A stretch of DNA of 64,000 nt, taken from contig NZ_CP163439.1 of the NCBI RefSeq assembly GCF_041052385.1, positions 6,189,001-6,253,000 on the forward strand, written 5' to 3'. This DNA is from Streptomyces sp. R28 (GTDB taxonomy: Bacteria; Actinomycetota; Actinomycetes; Streptomycetales; Streptomycetaceae). Positions 33,764-42,619 of the stretch are shown one piece after another. Numbering within the stretch: position 1 is the first letter of the stretch; each line of letters begins with the position of its first letter. The translations under genes and the position numbers were made by a program. A model generated the notes under the pieces. The model was not told the origin of the DNA. It made no database searches and saw only the letters and a list, made by a program, of their open reading frames with translations.

Positions 33764-34382
33764 GCGCCGGCCGGTCCGCCCGGCGCCGCAGCACGAACGC
33801 CGCCGCCACCCCCGCCACCAGCCCCACCAGATGCCCCTGCCAGCTCACGCCGGACTGGGTCGGGGCGAGGCCCGTCAGTATCGAGCCGCCCCAGATGGCC
33901 GCCACCAGCAGGCCGACCAGGACGCCGAGCGGGCGGCGCTCGACGAAGCCGGTGACCAGGTGGAAGCCGAAGAGGCCGAAGATCAGGCCGGAGGCGCCCG
34001 CGGTGTTGGTGCCGGAGGGGGCTATCAGCCACACGCCGAGGCCGTCGGCGACGACGACCAGGGCACAGACGGCGACGAACCGGCGTATGCCGCCGAGGGC
34101 GGCCAGGAACCCGAGGACCAGCAGCGGCACGCTGTTCGCGGCGACGTGCGCGAAGCCGAAGTGGATGAAGGAGGCCGGGACGACGTCCACCAGCTCGGAC
34201 GCGGTGCGCGGGACGATGCCGAAGCCGTCCAGGGCGTGCCCGCTGAGCGCGTCGGCCACTTCCAGCAGCCACAGCAGCGCCACCCAGCCCAGCATCAGCT
34301 TGGCGGCCGCCCGCGCGCGGTCACCCCGCGACCACTCGAGCTCAGCACTCCGCGTATCCGGCACACCCGGCGTACCCGCCAT
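33708..34382 (-). CDS. Rhomboid-family intramembrane serine protease
   Basis: This 224-residue protein has six predicted spans with the catalytic serine in GASG (AGASGLIFGLFGFHL) and the catalytic histidine in the last span (WQGHLVGLVAG). HFGFAHVAANSVPLLVLG is the usual H-x-x-x-N-type region of span 2. The ATG at 34382 is chosen because upstream in-frame sequence is the shadow of the ubiX promoter. Substrates are unknown. Confidence 0.88.
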   Translation of the reverse strand: MAGTPGVPDTRSAELEWSRGDRARAAAKLMLGWVALLWLLEVADALSGHALDGFGIVPRTASELVDVVPASFIHFGFAHVAANSVPLLVLGFLAALGGIRRFVAVCALVVVADGLGVWLIAPSGTNTAGASGLIFGLFGFHLVTGFVERRPLGVLVGLLVAAIWGGSILTGLAPTQSGVSWQGHLVGLVAGVAAAFVLRRRADRPALRRRRASQGPQEGGLYRP

Positions 34383-34473
34383 GGCCACCCCACCCTCCCA
34401 CTCGTCCCCTCCGGGGAACGCCCGGCCACCCTTGGTCGGTTCCCACCCCGCGACGCCGGATAGGCTCGGTGTC

Positions 34474-35157
34474 GTGAACCCAGTCAAGCCAGGAGAGACG
34501 CCGCGTGCGCCTTGGATCGTAGGGGTGTCCGGCGCTTCCGGCACCCCATACGCCGCCGCGGTGCTGCGCGCCCTCCTCGCCGCCGGGGAGAGTGTCGACC
34601 TGGTCGTCAGCCGGGCCTCGCGGCTCACGTTGCTCGACGAGACGGGCATTTCGTTCCGGGACGGGCACTGGCGGGACGACCTGCGGGAGTGGCTCGCGCG
34701 GGGCGCCGACGGCAAGCCCGGCACTTTCGACGCCGACATCGAGGACGTCCGGTACTGGAACGCGGGGGATCTCGCGGCCGGTCCGTCCTCGGGGTCGTAC
34801 CCGACGAAGGGCATGCTGATCGTGCCCGCCTCCACCGCGTGCGTCGCCGGTGTCGCGCTGGGGCTGTCCAAGGACCTGTTGCAGCGGTCGGCGAGCGTGA
34901 CCCTGAAGGAGGGGCGCAAGCTCGTCGTCGCCGTACGGGAGACGCCGCTGGGCGGGCAGACGCTGCGGCACCTGGTGACACTGGACGACGCGGGGGCGAT
35001 CGTCGTGCCGGCCTCGCCCGCCTTCTACGCGGGGGCGACCCACATCCAGGACCTGGTCGACTTCGTCGCCGGACGCGTCCTGGACGCGGCGGGCGTCGAG
35101 CACCGGCTCTACCGCCGCTGGAAGGGCGAACTCGGCGGCGGCGCGCACCCCACCTGA
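34474..35157 (+). CDS. UbiX-like flavin prenyltransferase
   Basis: This 227-residue protein has the FMN-binding N-terminus WIVGVSGASGTPYAAAVLRAL, PASTACVAGVALGLSKDLLQRSASVTLKEGRKLVV and VRETPL, all UbiX signatures. It makes prenyl-FMN for the UbiD-type decarboxylase upstream. TAGGCT ends 7 bases before the GTG with no Shine-Dalgarno sequence, so it is likely leaderless. Confidence 0.93.
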   Translation: MNPVKPGETPRAPWIVGVSGASGTPYAAAVLRALLAAGESVDLVVSRASRLTLLDETGISFRDGHWRDDLREWLARGADGKPGTFDADIEDVRYWNAGDLAAGPSSGSYPTKGMLIVPASTACVAGVALGLSKDLLQRSASVTLKEGRKLVVAVRETPLGGQTLRHLVTLDDAGAIVVPASPAFYAGATHIQDLVDFVAGRVLDAAGVEHRLYRRWKGELGGGAHPT

Positions 35158-35286
35158 GCCGCACCCGAGAGCATCACGCGGTAACAGCAGCAAGAGACAC
35201 CAGCAGTACGCGACACCAGCAGTACTGGTCACTCCAGGAACTCGTCAGAACTCGTCAGACCTCTTCAGTGGAAGGCTTCGAATCGC

Positions 35287-35742
35287 ATGGACGCGGTGGA
35301 CAGGCAGCTCATCCAGGCCCTGAGGGAGAACGGCCGGGCCTCCTACGCGGAGCTGGGACGCCTCGTCGGCCTGTCGGGACCCAGCGTCACCGACCGCATC
35401 AACCGGCTGGAGGCGGCCGGAGTCATCACCGGCTACCGAGCGACCGTCGACTCCGCCTCGCTCGGCCTCGGCGTCACCGCGCTGATCGGCATCTCGCTCT
35501 CCGACGCCACCGACCACGAGGACGTGGCGGACCGTCTGCGGGACCTGGGCGAGATCGAGGACTGCTGGTTCATCGCGGGCGACGACTCGTACATGCTCAA
35601 GGTGCGCGCGGCCGACGTGGACGGGCTGGAGAAGATCATCCGGCGGCTCAGCGGGACCGAGGGCGTGTCCCGCACCCGTACGACGATCGTGCTCTCCACG
35701 AAGTGGGAGAACCGGGTCGGAGAGCTGCCCGAAGAGGAGTAG
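35287..35742 (+). CDS. Lrp/AsnC-family regulator
   Basis: This 151-residue protein has an N-terminal HTH (MDAVDRQLIQALRENGRASYAELGRLVGLSGPSVTDRINRLE) and a C-terminal RAM ligand domain (DCWFIAGDDSYMLKVRAADVDGLEKII). It is placed between ubiX and mqnE and transcribed with them, so it may tune menaquinone synthesis to amino-acid status; that is inference. Confidence 0.92.
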   Translation: MDAVDRQLIQALRENGRASYAELGRLVGLSGPSVTDRINRLEAAGVITGYRATVDSASLGLGVTALIGISLSDATDHEDVADRLRDLGEIEDCWFIAGDDSYMLKVRAADVDGLEKIIRRLSGTEGVSRTRTTIVLSTKWENRVGELPEEE

Positions 35743-35824
35743 GCGCGTAGCGCCGTATGGGGCTCCCCTCGCTCGAAGGGCGGGGGAGTACGGTTTACGA
35801 AGTCTGTCTGAGAGAGGTGTACGC

Positions 35825-36988
35825 ATGGACGTCGGGCTCAAGCGCGAGCTGGAGGAGAAGGTCCGCTCCGGTGAGCGGCTGTCCCGCGAGGACGGCATCG
35901 CGCTGTACGAGTCGGACGACCTGGCGTGGCTCGGCGGGCTCGCGCACGAGGTGCGCACGCGCAAGAACGGCGACGTCGTGCACTTCAACGTCAACCGGCA
36001 CCTCAACATGACCAACGTGTGTACGGCCTCCTGCGCGTACTGCTCGTTCCAGCGCAAGCCGGGCGAGAAGGACGCGTACACGATGCGCATCGAGGAGGCC
36101 GTCAAGCTGGCCAAGGCGATGGAGTCGGACAACCTCACCGAGCTCCACATCGTCAACGGCCTGCACCCGAACCTGCCGTGGCGCTACTACCCGCGTTCGC
36201 TGCGCGAGCTGAAGGCGGCCCTGCCGAACGTCTCGCTGAAGGCCTTCACGGCCACGGAGATCCACCACTTCGAGACGATCAGCGGTCTGTCGGCCTCCGA
36301 GATCCTCGACGAACTGATCGACGCGGGCCTGGAGTCCCTCACCGGCGGCGGCGCGGAGATCTTCGACTGGGAGGTCCGCCAGCACATCGTGGACCACCGC
36401 ACGCACTGGGAGGACTGGTCCCGCATCCACCGCCTGGCGCACGAGAAGGGCCTCAAGACGCCCTGCACCATGCTCTACGGCCACATCGAGGAGCCCCGCC
36501 ACCGCGTCGACCACGTCCTGCGCCTGCGTGAACTCCAGGACGAGACGAACGGCTTCCAGGTCTTCATCCCGCTGCGTTACCAGCACGACTTCGTCGACAT
36601 GAAGGACGGCAAGGTCCGCAACCGCCTGCAGGCCAGGACCCAGATGGCGACCGGCGCCGAGGCCCTGAAGACCTTCGCGGTGTCGAGGCTGCTGTTCGAC
36701 AACGTCCCGCACGTCAAGGTCTTCTGGGTCATGCACGGCGTCCAGACCGCGCAGCTGGCCCTCCAGCACGGCGCCGACGACATGGACGGCTCGGTCGTCG
36801 AGTACAAGATCACGCATGACGCGGACAACTACGGCACGCCGAACAAGCTGACCCGCGAGGACCTGCTGGACCTGATCCGGGACGCGGGCTTCCGCCCGGT
36901 GGAGCGGAACACGCGCTACGAGATCATCCGGGAGTACGACGGCCCGGATCCGTTGCGCAGGGAGAGCCCGCAGCCCATGCGCGTGTGA
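35825..36988 (+). CDS. mqnE: Aminodeoxyfutalosine synthase (radical SAM)
   Basis: This 387-residue radical SAM enzyme has the cluster cysteines C66-x3-C70-x2-C73 (NVCTASCAYCSF). It joins the 3-enolpyruvyl-benzoate product of MqnA to SAM to give aminodeoxyfutalosine. LTEL-HIVNGLHP and GGGAEIFDWEVR fit MqnE rather than MqnC. A GAGAGAGG ribosome site precedes the ATG, unlike the leaderless ubi-type genes. Confidence 0.95.
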   Translation: MDVGLKRELEEKVRSGERLSREDGIALYESDDLAWLGGLAHEVRTRKNGDVVHFNVNRHLNMTNVCTASCAYCSFQRKPGEKDAYTMRIEEAVKLAKAMESDNLTELHIVNGLHPNLPWRYYPRSLRELKAALPNVSLKAFTATEIHHFETISGLSASEILDELIDAGLESLTGGGAEIFDWEVRQHIVDHRTHWEDWSRIHRLAHEKGLKTPCTMLYGHIEEPRHRVDHVLRLRELQDETNGFQVFIPLRYQHDFVDMKDGKVRNRLQARTQMATGAEALKTFAVSRLLFDNVPHVKVFWVMHGVQTAQLALQHGADDMDGSVVEYKITHDADNYGTPNKLTREDLLDLIRDAGFRPVERNTRYEIIREYDGPDPLRRESPQPMRV

Positions 36989-37126
36989 CGTTGCCGACCT
37001 CAGGGGCGCGGGGGCCGGGTCCATGTGCGGCTCCGCCGCGTGGGCGCGACCGACCCCCGCGATCCGCAGCGGGGAACCAGTGGACCCCACCCGTTCCCCG
37101 TCCCCGGCGAGGGGTACTCGTCGGCC

Positions 37127-37786
37127 ATGGTGAGCACAAAGGCGCCTGAGGACGCCTACACCGCAGAACCCTTCCTCCCCGACCGCGGCGGCCTTCCCGC
37201 CCTGCGCCGCGCCGCGGCCGAGTGCCGGGGCTGCCCCCTGCACCGGAACGCCACGCAAACCGTGTTCGGTGCCGGGACGGCCGACGCCCGCGTCATGCTC
37301 GTGGGCGAACAACCCGGCGACCAAGAGGACCGCCAGGGCACACCCTTCGTCGGCCCCGCCGGCAAGCTCCTGGACCGCGCCCTTCAGGAAGCCGGCATCG
37401 ACCCGGCGGACGCTTACGTCACCAACGCCGTCAAGCACTTCAAGTTCACACAGGCCGAACCCCGCAAGCGCCGGATCCACAAGGCGCCGACCCTGCGTGA
37501 GATGACCGCCTGCGGGCCTTGGCTGGCAGTCGAACTCGCCGTCGTGGAGCCCGAGTTGATCGTGCTCCTGGGTGCGAGTGCGGGCAAGGCGCTGCTCGGC
37601 TCGTCGTTCCGGGTCGGCGAGGTGCGCGGGGCGCTGCTGGAGCGGGAGGTCCACGGTCGGCGGGAGAGACTGGTGGCGACGGTGCATCCGTCGTCGGTGC
37701 TGCGGGCGCAGGACGACGCGGACGGGAAGGCGGCGTACGAGGGGCTGGTCTCGGATCTGAGGGTTGCGGCGCGGGCGCTGTCGTAA
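37127..37786 (+). CDS. udgX: UdgX-type uracil-DNA glycosylase
   Basis: This 219-residue protein is of uracil-DNA glycosylase superfamily 4/5 with the UdgX-specific insertion KRRIHK (114-119). H118 corresponds to the histidine that becomes covalently linked to the abasic sugar in UdgX. Other motifs are GEQPGDQED (60-68), the HPSS motif (187-190) and Cys33, Cys36 and Cys129 for an iron-sulfur cluster. It binds uracil-containing DNA irreversibly, unlike ordinary UDGs. Confidence 0.92.
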   Translation: MVSTKAPEDAYTAEPFLPDRGGLPALRRAAAECRGCPLHRNATQTVFGAGTADARVMLVGEQPGDQEDRQGTPFVGPAGKLLDRALQEAGIDPADAYVTNAVKHFKFTQAEPRKRRIHKAPTLREMTACGPWLAVELAVVEPELIVLLGASAGKALLGSSFRVGEVRGALLEREVHGRRERLVATVHPSSVLRAQDDADGKAAYEGLVSDLRVAARALS

Positions 37787-37802
37787 TGGTTACGATTTCG
37801 TG

Positions 37803-38327
37803 GTGTCCCTTACTTTCACCCTGGACCCCGCCGTCACTCCCGCCCTCCGCGACGGTCTCCTCGACCTGTGGGCCGACGTCTCCCACGCGGGCGGAGCCGT
37901 CGGCTTCGTACCGCCGGTGACGCGGGAGGCGATCCGGCCGGAACTGGTGAAGCACTTCGTGGCGATGGCGGAGGGGCGCACCCGGCTGCTGGTGGGGCAC
38001 GACGACGCGGGCGAGGTGGCCGCGACGGCCTTCCTCACCTTCAACACGCACCGGTTGATGACGCACTGGGTCTGGCTGTACACGGTGATGGTGCACCCCC
38101 GGCACCAGGGCAAGGGCTACGGCCGCGACCTGCTGGCGGCCGCCGAGCGGAGCGCCCGCGCCATCGACGGCATCGAGGCGATCCGGCTCACCTGCCGCGG
38201 CGGCCTCGGCCTGGAACGCTTCTACGGCTCCTGCGGCTACAAGGAGGTCGGCCGGATACCCGGCGCCATCCGCGTCGCACCGGGCGACGACCGCGACGAC
38301 GTGATCATGCTGCTGCCGCTCGTCTGA
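37803..38327 (+). CDS. GNAT-family N-acetyltransferase
   Basis: This protein of about 174 residues has the acetyl-CoA binding motif VMVHPRHQGKGYGRDLL and the C-terminal GGLGLERFYGSCGYKEVGR. TACGAT (37791-37796) followed by the GTG 6 bases later, without a Shine-Dalgarno sequence, points to a leaderless start at 37803 (or the GTG just before it). The substrate is unknown. Confidence 0.85.
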   Translation: MSLTFTLDPAVTPALRDGLLDLWADVSHAGGAVGFVPPVTREAIRPELVKHFVAMAEGRTRLLVGHDDAGEVAATAFLTFNTHRLMTHWVWLYTVMVHPRHQGKGYGRDLLAAAERSARAIDGIEAIRLTCRGGLGLERFYGSCGYKEVGRIPGAIRVAPGDDRDDVIMLLPLV

Positions 38328-38413
38328 CCCGCTGCCGACCCCCCTGCAAGATCGGCGGTCCAGCGTGCTTCACTGGACAGTGGCCCTTTTTGGAATCGGA
38401 AGAGTGGATTGAG

Positions 38414-38728
38414 ATGCTCCGCTACACACTGATGCGCCTCGGAATCTTCGTGGGCTGCCTCGTGGTCGTCTGGGGTCTCGTCTACTCCGGCCTCGCCCCG
38501 CGTGGCCTCGGCGACTCCAACGGCATGTGGGTCATCCTGCTCGCCCTGGTGATCTCGGCCCCCATCAGCTTCGTCGCCCTGCGCAAGGAGCGCGACCGCG
38601 CCTCCGTGCGGATCGTCCAGAAGGTCGACCGTGCCAAGGCCAACCTGGCGGCCAACCGCAGCCAGGAGGACGACGTGGTCGACGAGGCGGCTCGGGCGCA
38701 GGGGCAGGCTTCTTCCCAGGCCTCGTAG
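38414..38728 (+). CDS. DUF4229 membrane protein
   Basis: This 104-residue protein has two transmembrane segments (FVGCLVVVWGLVYSGLA and MWVILLALVISAPISFVAL) followed by a basic and then acidic cytoplasmic tail. It matches the small actinobacterial DUF4229 family. Its function is unknown. Confidence 0.8.
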   Translation: MLRYTLMRLGIFVGCLVVVWGLVYSGLAPRGLGDSNGMWVILLALVISAPISFVALRKERDRASVRIVQKVDRAKANLAANRSQEDDVVDEAARAQGQASSQAS

Positions 38729-38907
38729 GACCGCCGTACGGCCTCGCCTCTTCCGGGACCCGGCAGTGATACCGATGGGTAACTGTGCAGGTCTCCCCCT
38801 TACCTTTGTCCGGATCATGATGTGGGATGACTGGAACCACATCGGCGTGACCGGTGTACCACCAGTAGGACCCGCATCCAACGGGCAAGGGAACACAAGG
38901 GGGAACC

Positions 38908-40560
38908 GTGGCACGAGCGCGCGCCAAGCAGGGCGCACGACGCGTGGCCGAGGCCGTCGCATCCGGCACCGATCCGCGGACGGCCGCGCAGGAGGAACTG
39001 CAGCGGCAGATCGGCGGACGCGGGACACGGGCGGACGGTGGCGAGGGGTACGACGCGCAGGGCCAGGGCATCGACCCGGCCGACTTCCCGGCCGCCCGGG
39101 AACAGGGCGGCTCCACGGCCACCGTCATGCGGCAGAAGACTGTGCCGCTGGACGAGGCCGGCGAGGCGCTCGGCCGTAGCGAGCAGGTGCGCGAGGGCAC
39201 CGAGACGGTGCACGCCATCTGCCCGATGGTGATCCCCAAGGGCCGCTCGATCTTCTCCATGCTGCCGGTGCTGACCCTGCTCGTGCTGGGCGCGGTGGGC
39301 GTGGGAATCGTGGGGGCGGCCGGTGCCGACGTCCTGACCAACCCGCTGTTCGGCGTCCACTACTGGGTCATCTCGCTGGGCGCCGTCGCCTTCGTGTGGT
39401 GGCGCCAGGGCATGGTCATGGTGCCGGACGGCTGCCAGGCGATGATCACCCGGTTCGGCAAGCTGGAGAAGGTCGTCGGACCGGGCCGGGTCGTGCTGCT
39501 GAGCCCGTGGAAGCGGGTGTCGTACATCGTCAACACCACGATCGAGTACCCGTTCAACGCGCCGGTGCGCGAGGCGCCGACCAAGGGTGGTGTGAAGGCG
39601 TCGATCGACCTGTTCATCCAGTTCCGGATCAGCGACCCCACCGAGTTCGTCTACACGCTGGGCGCGGTGCGCGGCTTCGAGGAGAAGCTGAGCAACGCGG
39701 TGAGCGAGACGATCCGCAGCCTCATCTACGAGCAGGAGGCCGCCGGTATCTACGACATGGTCGGTGAGGACACCGGCCGCCTGCTGGAGCAGCTCAACCA
39801 GCAGTTCCGCCCGGCGGTCGAGCTGACCAACGCCAACATCACCCACGCCGAGCCGTCCGACCAGCGCTACCGCATGGACCTGGCGGCGCCCGAGATGGTG
39901 CGGGTGGCCAAGGAGGCGTACACGCACGAGTACGCGCTCCAGCTCCGCAAGGAGCAGGACGAGGGCGACCTCACCCGGGAACTCGCCTCCAGCCTGGAGA
40001 CGCTCTCCGCGATCCAGGCAGACATCGCCCAGTACCAGGCGCAGATGGACACCGCCGTGGAGCGCGAGACCAACCGCGCCCAGGCGCTCGCCCGGCAGCG
40101 TTACGTCCAGGCCGAGTCGGAGGCGAAGGCGAACGCGGCCCTCCTGGAGGCGCAGGCCCTGGACATCCGCGCGGTGACCGCGGCGGAGGCGCCGGAGATC
40201 CTGGAGTACCGCTACCAGCAGCAGGTGCTGGACACGCTGGAGCAGGTCGCCGACCATCTGCCGCGGCTGGTGCGCATCGGCGGCACGGCGGACGCGGGGA
40301 TCGACTTCCTGGAGCTGGCCCGCGAGTTGGTCGGCGAGCGGGGCACGGAGCTGTTCACCGAGGAGGACACGGCCGCCGTGCGGGCGCGCCTCGGCGAGGT
40401 GTCCGAGCGGATCGCCGCGCGCGAGGCGGAGATCGGTGAGCTGCTGGCCGCCGACCGTCCGACGGTGCCGCAGGTACCCGCCCAGTCCGAATCGCCCGAC
40501 AGCTCCGACAGCTCCGGCAGCGTCGGCAGCTCCGACGTCTCCGAGGAGGCCGCCCAGTGA
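38908..40560 (+). CDS. SPFH/Band-7 domain protein, first of a pair
   Basis: This 550-residue protein has a cytoplasmic N-terminus of about 115 residues, a hydrophobic hairpin (SMLPVLTLLVLGAVGVGIVG and YWVISLGAVAFVWW), and an SPFH domain (VPDGCQAMITRFGKLEKVVGPGRVV ... VSYIVNTTIEYPFNAPVREAPTKGG). A long coiled coil rich in Ala, Glu and Gln follows (about 330-450), with a Ser/Asp-rich tail. SPFH proteins scaffold membrane microdomains. The GTG start is 4 bases after a GGGGG run. Confidence 0.85.
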   Translation: MARARAKQGARRVAEAVASGTDPRTAAQEELQRQIGGRGTRADGGEGYDAQGQGIDPADFPAAREQGGSTATVMRQKTVPLDEAGEALGRSEQVREGTETVHAICPMVIPKGRSIFSMLPVLTLLVLGAVGVGIVGAAGADVLTNPLFGVHYWVISLGAVAFVWWRQGMVMVPDGCQAMITRFGKLEKVVGPGRVVLLSPWKRVSYIVNTTIEYPFNAPVREAPTKGGVKASIDLFIQFRISDPTEFVYTLGAVRGFEEKLSNAVSETIRSLIYEQEAAGIYDMVGEDTGRLLEQLNQQFRPAVELTNANITHAEPSDQRYRMDLAAPEMVRVAKEAYTHEYALQLRKEQDEGDLTRELASSLETLSAIQADIAQYQAQMDTAVERETNRAQALARQRYVQAESEAKANAALLEAQALDIRAVTAAEAPEILEYRYQQQVLDTLEQVADHLPRLVRIGGTADAGIDFLELARELVGERGTELFTEEDTAAVRARLGEVSERIAAREAEIGELLAADRPTVPQVPAQSESPDSSDSSGSVGSSDVSEEAAQ

Positions 40561-41900
40561 GCACCGCCCGTTCCTCCCACCGCCGGTCGGTCATCTCCGA
40601 GAAGGTCGCCCCCTGGAGCGACATCGCGCGACTGCTGCGCGGCGGCGAGGCCGACACCCTGATCCCGGTCATCATCCCCCGCCACCGGCGCCGCCTGTGG
40701 TGGATGCTGCCGCTGTGGCTCGGTGTCTACGCCCTGTTCATGGGCGTGACACTGACGCTGGGCGCGGCCGACTCCGAGTCGACCGCCGGGGACCTCGCCT
40801 ACGGCACCCTCGCCACCCTCTCCTACGTCGGCGGCTGCGTACTGCTGCTGATCGGCGCGCTGTGGTGGTGGCGCTCCTCGATCGTCGAGATCGAGCAGGG
40901 CACCAACGGCGTGCTGACCCGCTACGGCGCCGTCGTCCGCACCCTGGACGCCGGCCGCCACTACCTGTGGCACCCGTGGTCCCGCGTCGACTTCGTCGTC
41001 GACACCGCCACCGAGATCCCGTACTCGGCACCGGTGATGGCCTGTCCCACGCAGGAGAACGTCCCCCTGCGCTCCATCGAGTTCTTCCTGAAGTTCCGTA
41101 TCACCGACGCCGTGCTGTTCGTCCGCACCATCGGCGCGGGCAACTTCGACCTGGTGCTCTCCAGTGCCGTGCAGGACGCGATCCGGCAGCGGGCGCGGAA
41201 GATGCGCACCGAGCGGGCGTACGACCTGCGCGGCTCGGACGTGGCCGACATGCAGGAGCTGCTCAACCGCCAGCTGTCCGGCTACGGCGTGCGCATCACC
41301 GGCTCCAACATCCCCGACGTGCAGCTGCCGACGCAGTACCAGCAGCACCTGGCCACCCGGGAGCGGGTCGCCAAGGAGCGCACGGCGTACGAGCAGGAGT
41401 GGGGGCTGATCCGTAAGCGCCGCATCGACCAGCTGGGCATGGACATCGAGCGCGCCAAGAAGGTGCGGGACGCCCGGATCGTCGAGGTCAGGGCCGCGCT
41501 GAACCGGGCCCGCGAGGAGGTCGCGCAGCTGCTGGAGGAGCAGGAGACCAACGCCCAGCGCGTGCGGTTCGAGATCGAGACGCGGGGCCGCAGCGGTCTG
41601 ATCGCCGCCGAGAACGAGGCCCGCGCCCAGCGCGCCCTCGCCACGGCCTACCGTGACAACCGCGCCGTCCTGCAGTACGAACTCGCCTGCCGCCGCCTGG
41701 AGGTGGGCGCGAAACTCGCCGGCAAGGCCCCGCAGCCGGTGGTCGTACGGACCGACGGCACGAGCGCCGACACCTCGGCCCTGTCCACCCTCCTCACCGC
41801 GCAGCTGCTGCCCCGGCTGACGGCCCTGCCGTCGGTCGACGGACGGCAGTGGGCCCAGCAGCTGGCGCGGTTCGAGGACGCCGGCAGTGGCGAGGAGTAG
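40557..41900 (+). CDS. SPFH/Band-7 domain protein, second of a pair
   Basis: This 447-residue paralogue of the preceding protein starts in a GTGA overlap with it. It has two hydrophobic segments (LWWMLPLWLGVYALFMGVTLTLG and VGGCVLLLIGALWWW), an SPFH core (QGTNGVLTRYGAVVRTLDAGRHYLWHPWSRVDFVVDT) and a coiled coil (about 270-380). Coupled translation suggests the two form a heteromeric ring or scaffold. Confidence 0.85.
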   Translation: MSTARSSHRRSVISEKVAPWSDIARLLRGGEADTLIPVIIPRHRRRLWWMLPLWLGVYALFMGVTLTLGAADSESTAGDLAYGTLATLSYVGGCVLLLIGALWWWRSSIVEIEQGTNGVLTRYGAVVRTLDAGRHYLWHPWSRVDFVVDTATEIPYSAPVMACPTQENVPLRSIEFFLKFRITDAVLFVRTIGAGNFDLVLSSAVQDAIRQRARKMRTERAYDLRGSDVADMQELLNRQLSGYGVRITGSNIPDVQLPTQYQQHLATRERVAKERTAYEQEWGLIRKRRIDQLGMDIERAKKVRDARIVEVRAALNRAREEVAQLLEEQETNAQRVRFEIETRGRSGLIAAENEARAQRALATAYRDNRAVLQYELACRRLEVGAKLAGKAPQPVVVRTDGTSADTSALSTLLTAQLLPRLTALPSVDGRQWAQQLARFEDAGSGEE

Positions 41901-41956
41901 GAGAGCACGGTTGCGGGCCGGGTGGGATCTCCCTCCCGGCCCGTAGGCTGATGGGC

Positions 41957-42619
41957 ATGGGTGCCGTGAAGACCAAGCGGATGCCGCGGGCCGTCCGTGA
42001 GCAGCAGATGCTGGACGCCGCTGTGCGGACCTTCGGCCAGCGGGGGTACATGGCCGCGTCGATGGATGAGATCGCCGAACTCGCGGGCGTCTCCAAGCCG
42101 TTGGTGTACCTGTACCTCAACTCGAAGGAAGACCTGTTCACGGCCTGCATCCGGCGCGAGGCGGCCGCGCTCACCGAGGCCGTGCGCGCGGGCGTCCGGC
42201 GTGACGCGCCCGCCGACCGCCAACTCTGGGAAGGTCTGGGCGCGTTCTTCACGCACACCGCGCAGAACCCGGACGGCTGGTCCGTCCTGCACCTCCAGGC
42301 CCGCACCCATGGCGAGCCGTTCGCCGCCGAGGTCGCCGCGATGCGCGCGGAGATCGTCGCGTTCGTGACGCAGCTGATCCTCGCGGCGGCCCGGGAGGCA
42401 CACCGCGACCCCGACCTCCCCGAGAGCGAGGTCGCCGGCCTCGCCGAGGCGCTGGTCGGCGCCGCCGAGTCGCTCGCCGCCTGGGCCAACGCCACGCCGG
42501 GTGTGACGGCGAGACAGGCGGCGGCCACCTTGATGAACTTCGCGTGGGCGGGCCTCGGCAACCTCATGGACGGCCGGCCCTGGTCACCGCCGGACGCCCC
42601 TCACGAGGCGAGCGGATAG
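41957..42619 (+). CDS. TetR-family transcriptional regulator
   Basis: This 220-residue protein has a TetR HTH (AVRTFGQRGYMAASMDEIAELAGVSKPLVYLYLNSKEDLFTACI). TAGGCT ends 7 bases before the ATG at 41957, suggesting a leaderless start; a second ATG two codons upstream is possible. It converges on the MaoC gene (19-base overlap) and probably controls the adjacent lipid genes, as in related actinobacterial loci. Confidence 0.9.
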   Translation: MGAVKTKRMPRAVREQQMLDAAVRTFGQRGYMAASMDEIAELAGVSKPLVYLYLNSKEDLFTACIRREAAALTEAVRAGVRRDAPADRQLWEGLGAFFTHTAQNPDGWSVLHLQARTHGEPFAAEVAAMRAEIVAFVTQLILAAAREAHRDPDLPESEVAGLAEALVGAAESLAAWANATPGVTARQAAATLMNFAWAGLGNLMDGRPWSPPDAPHEASG

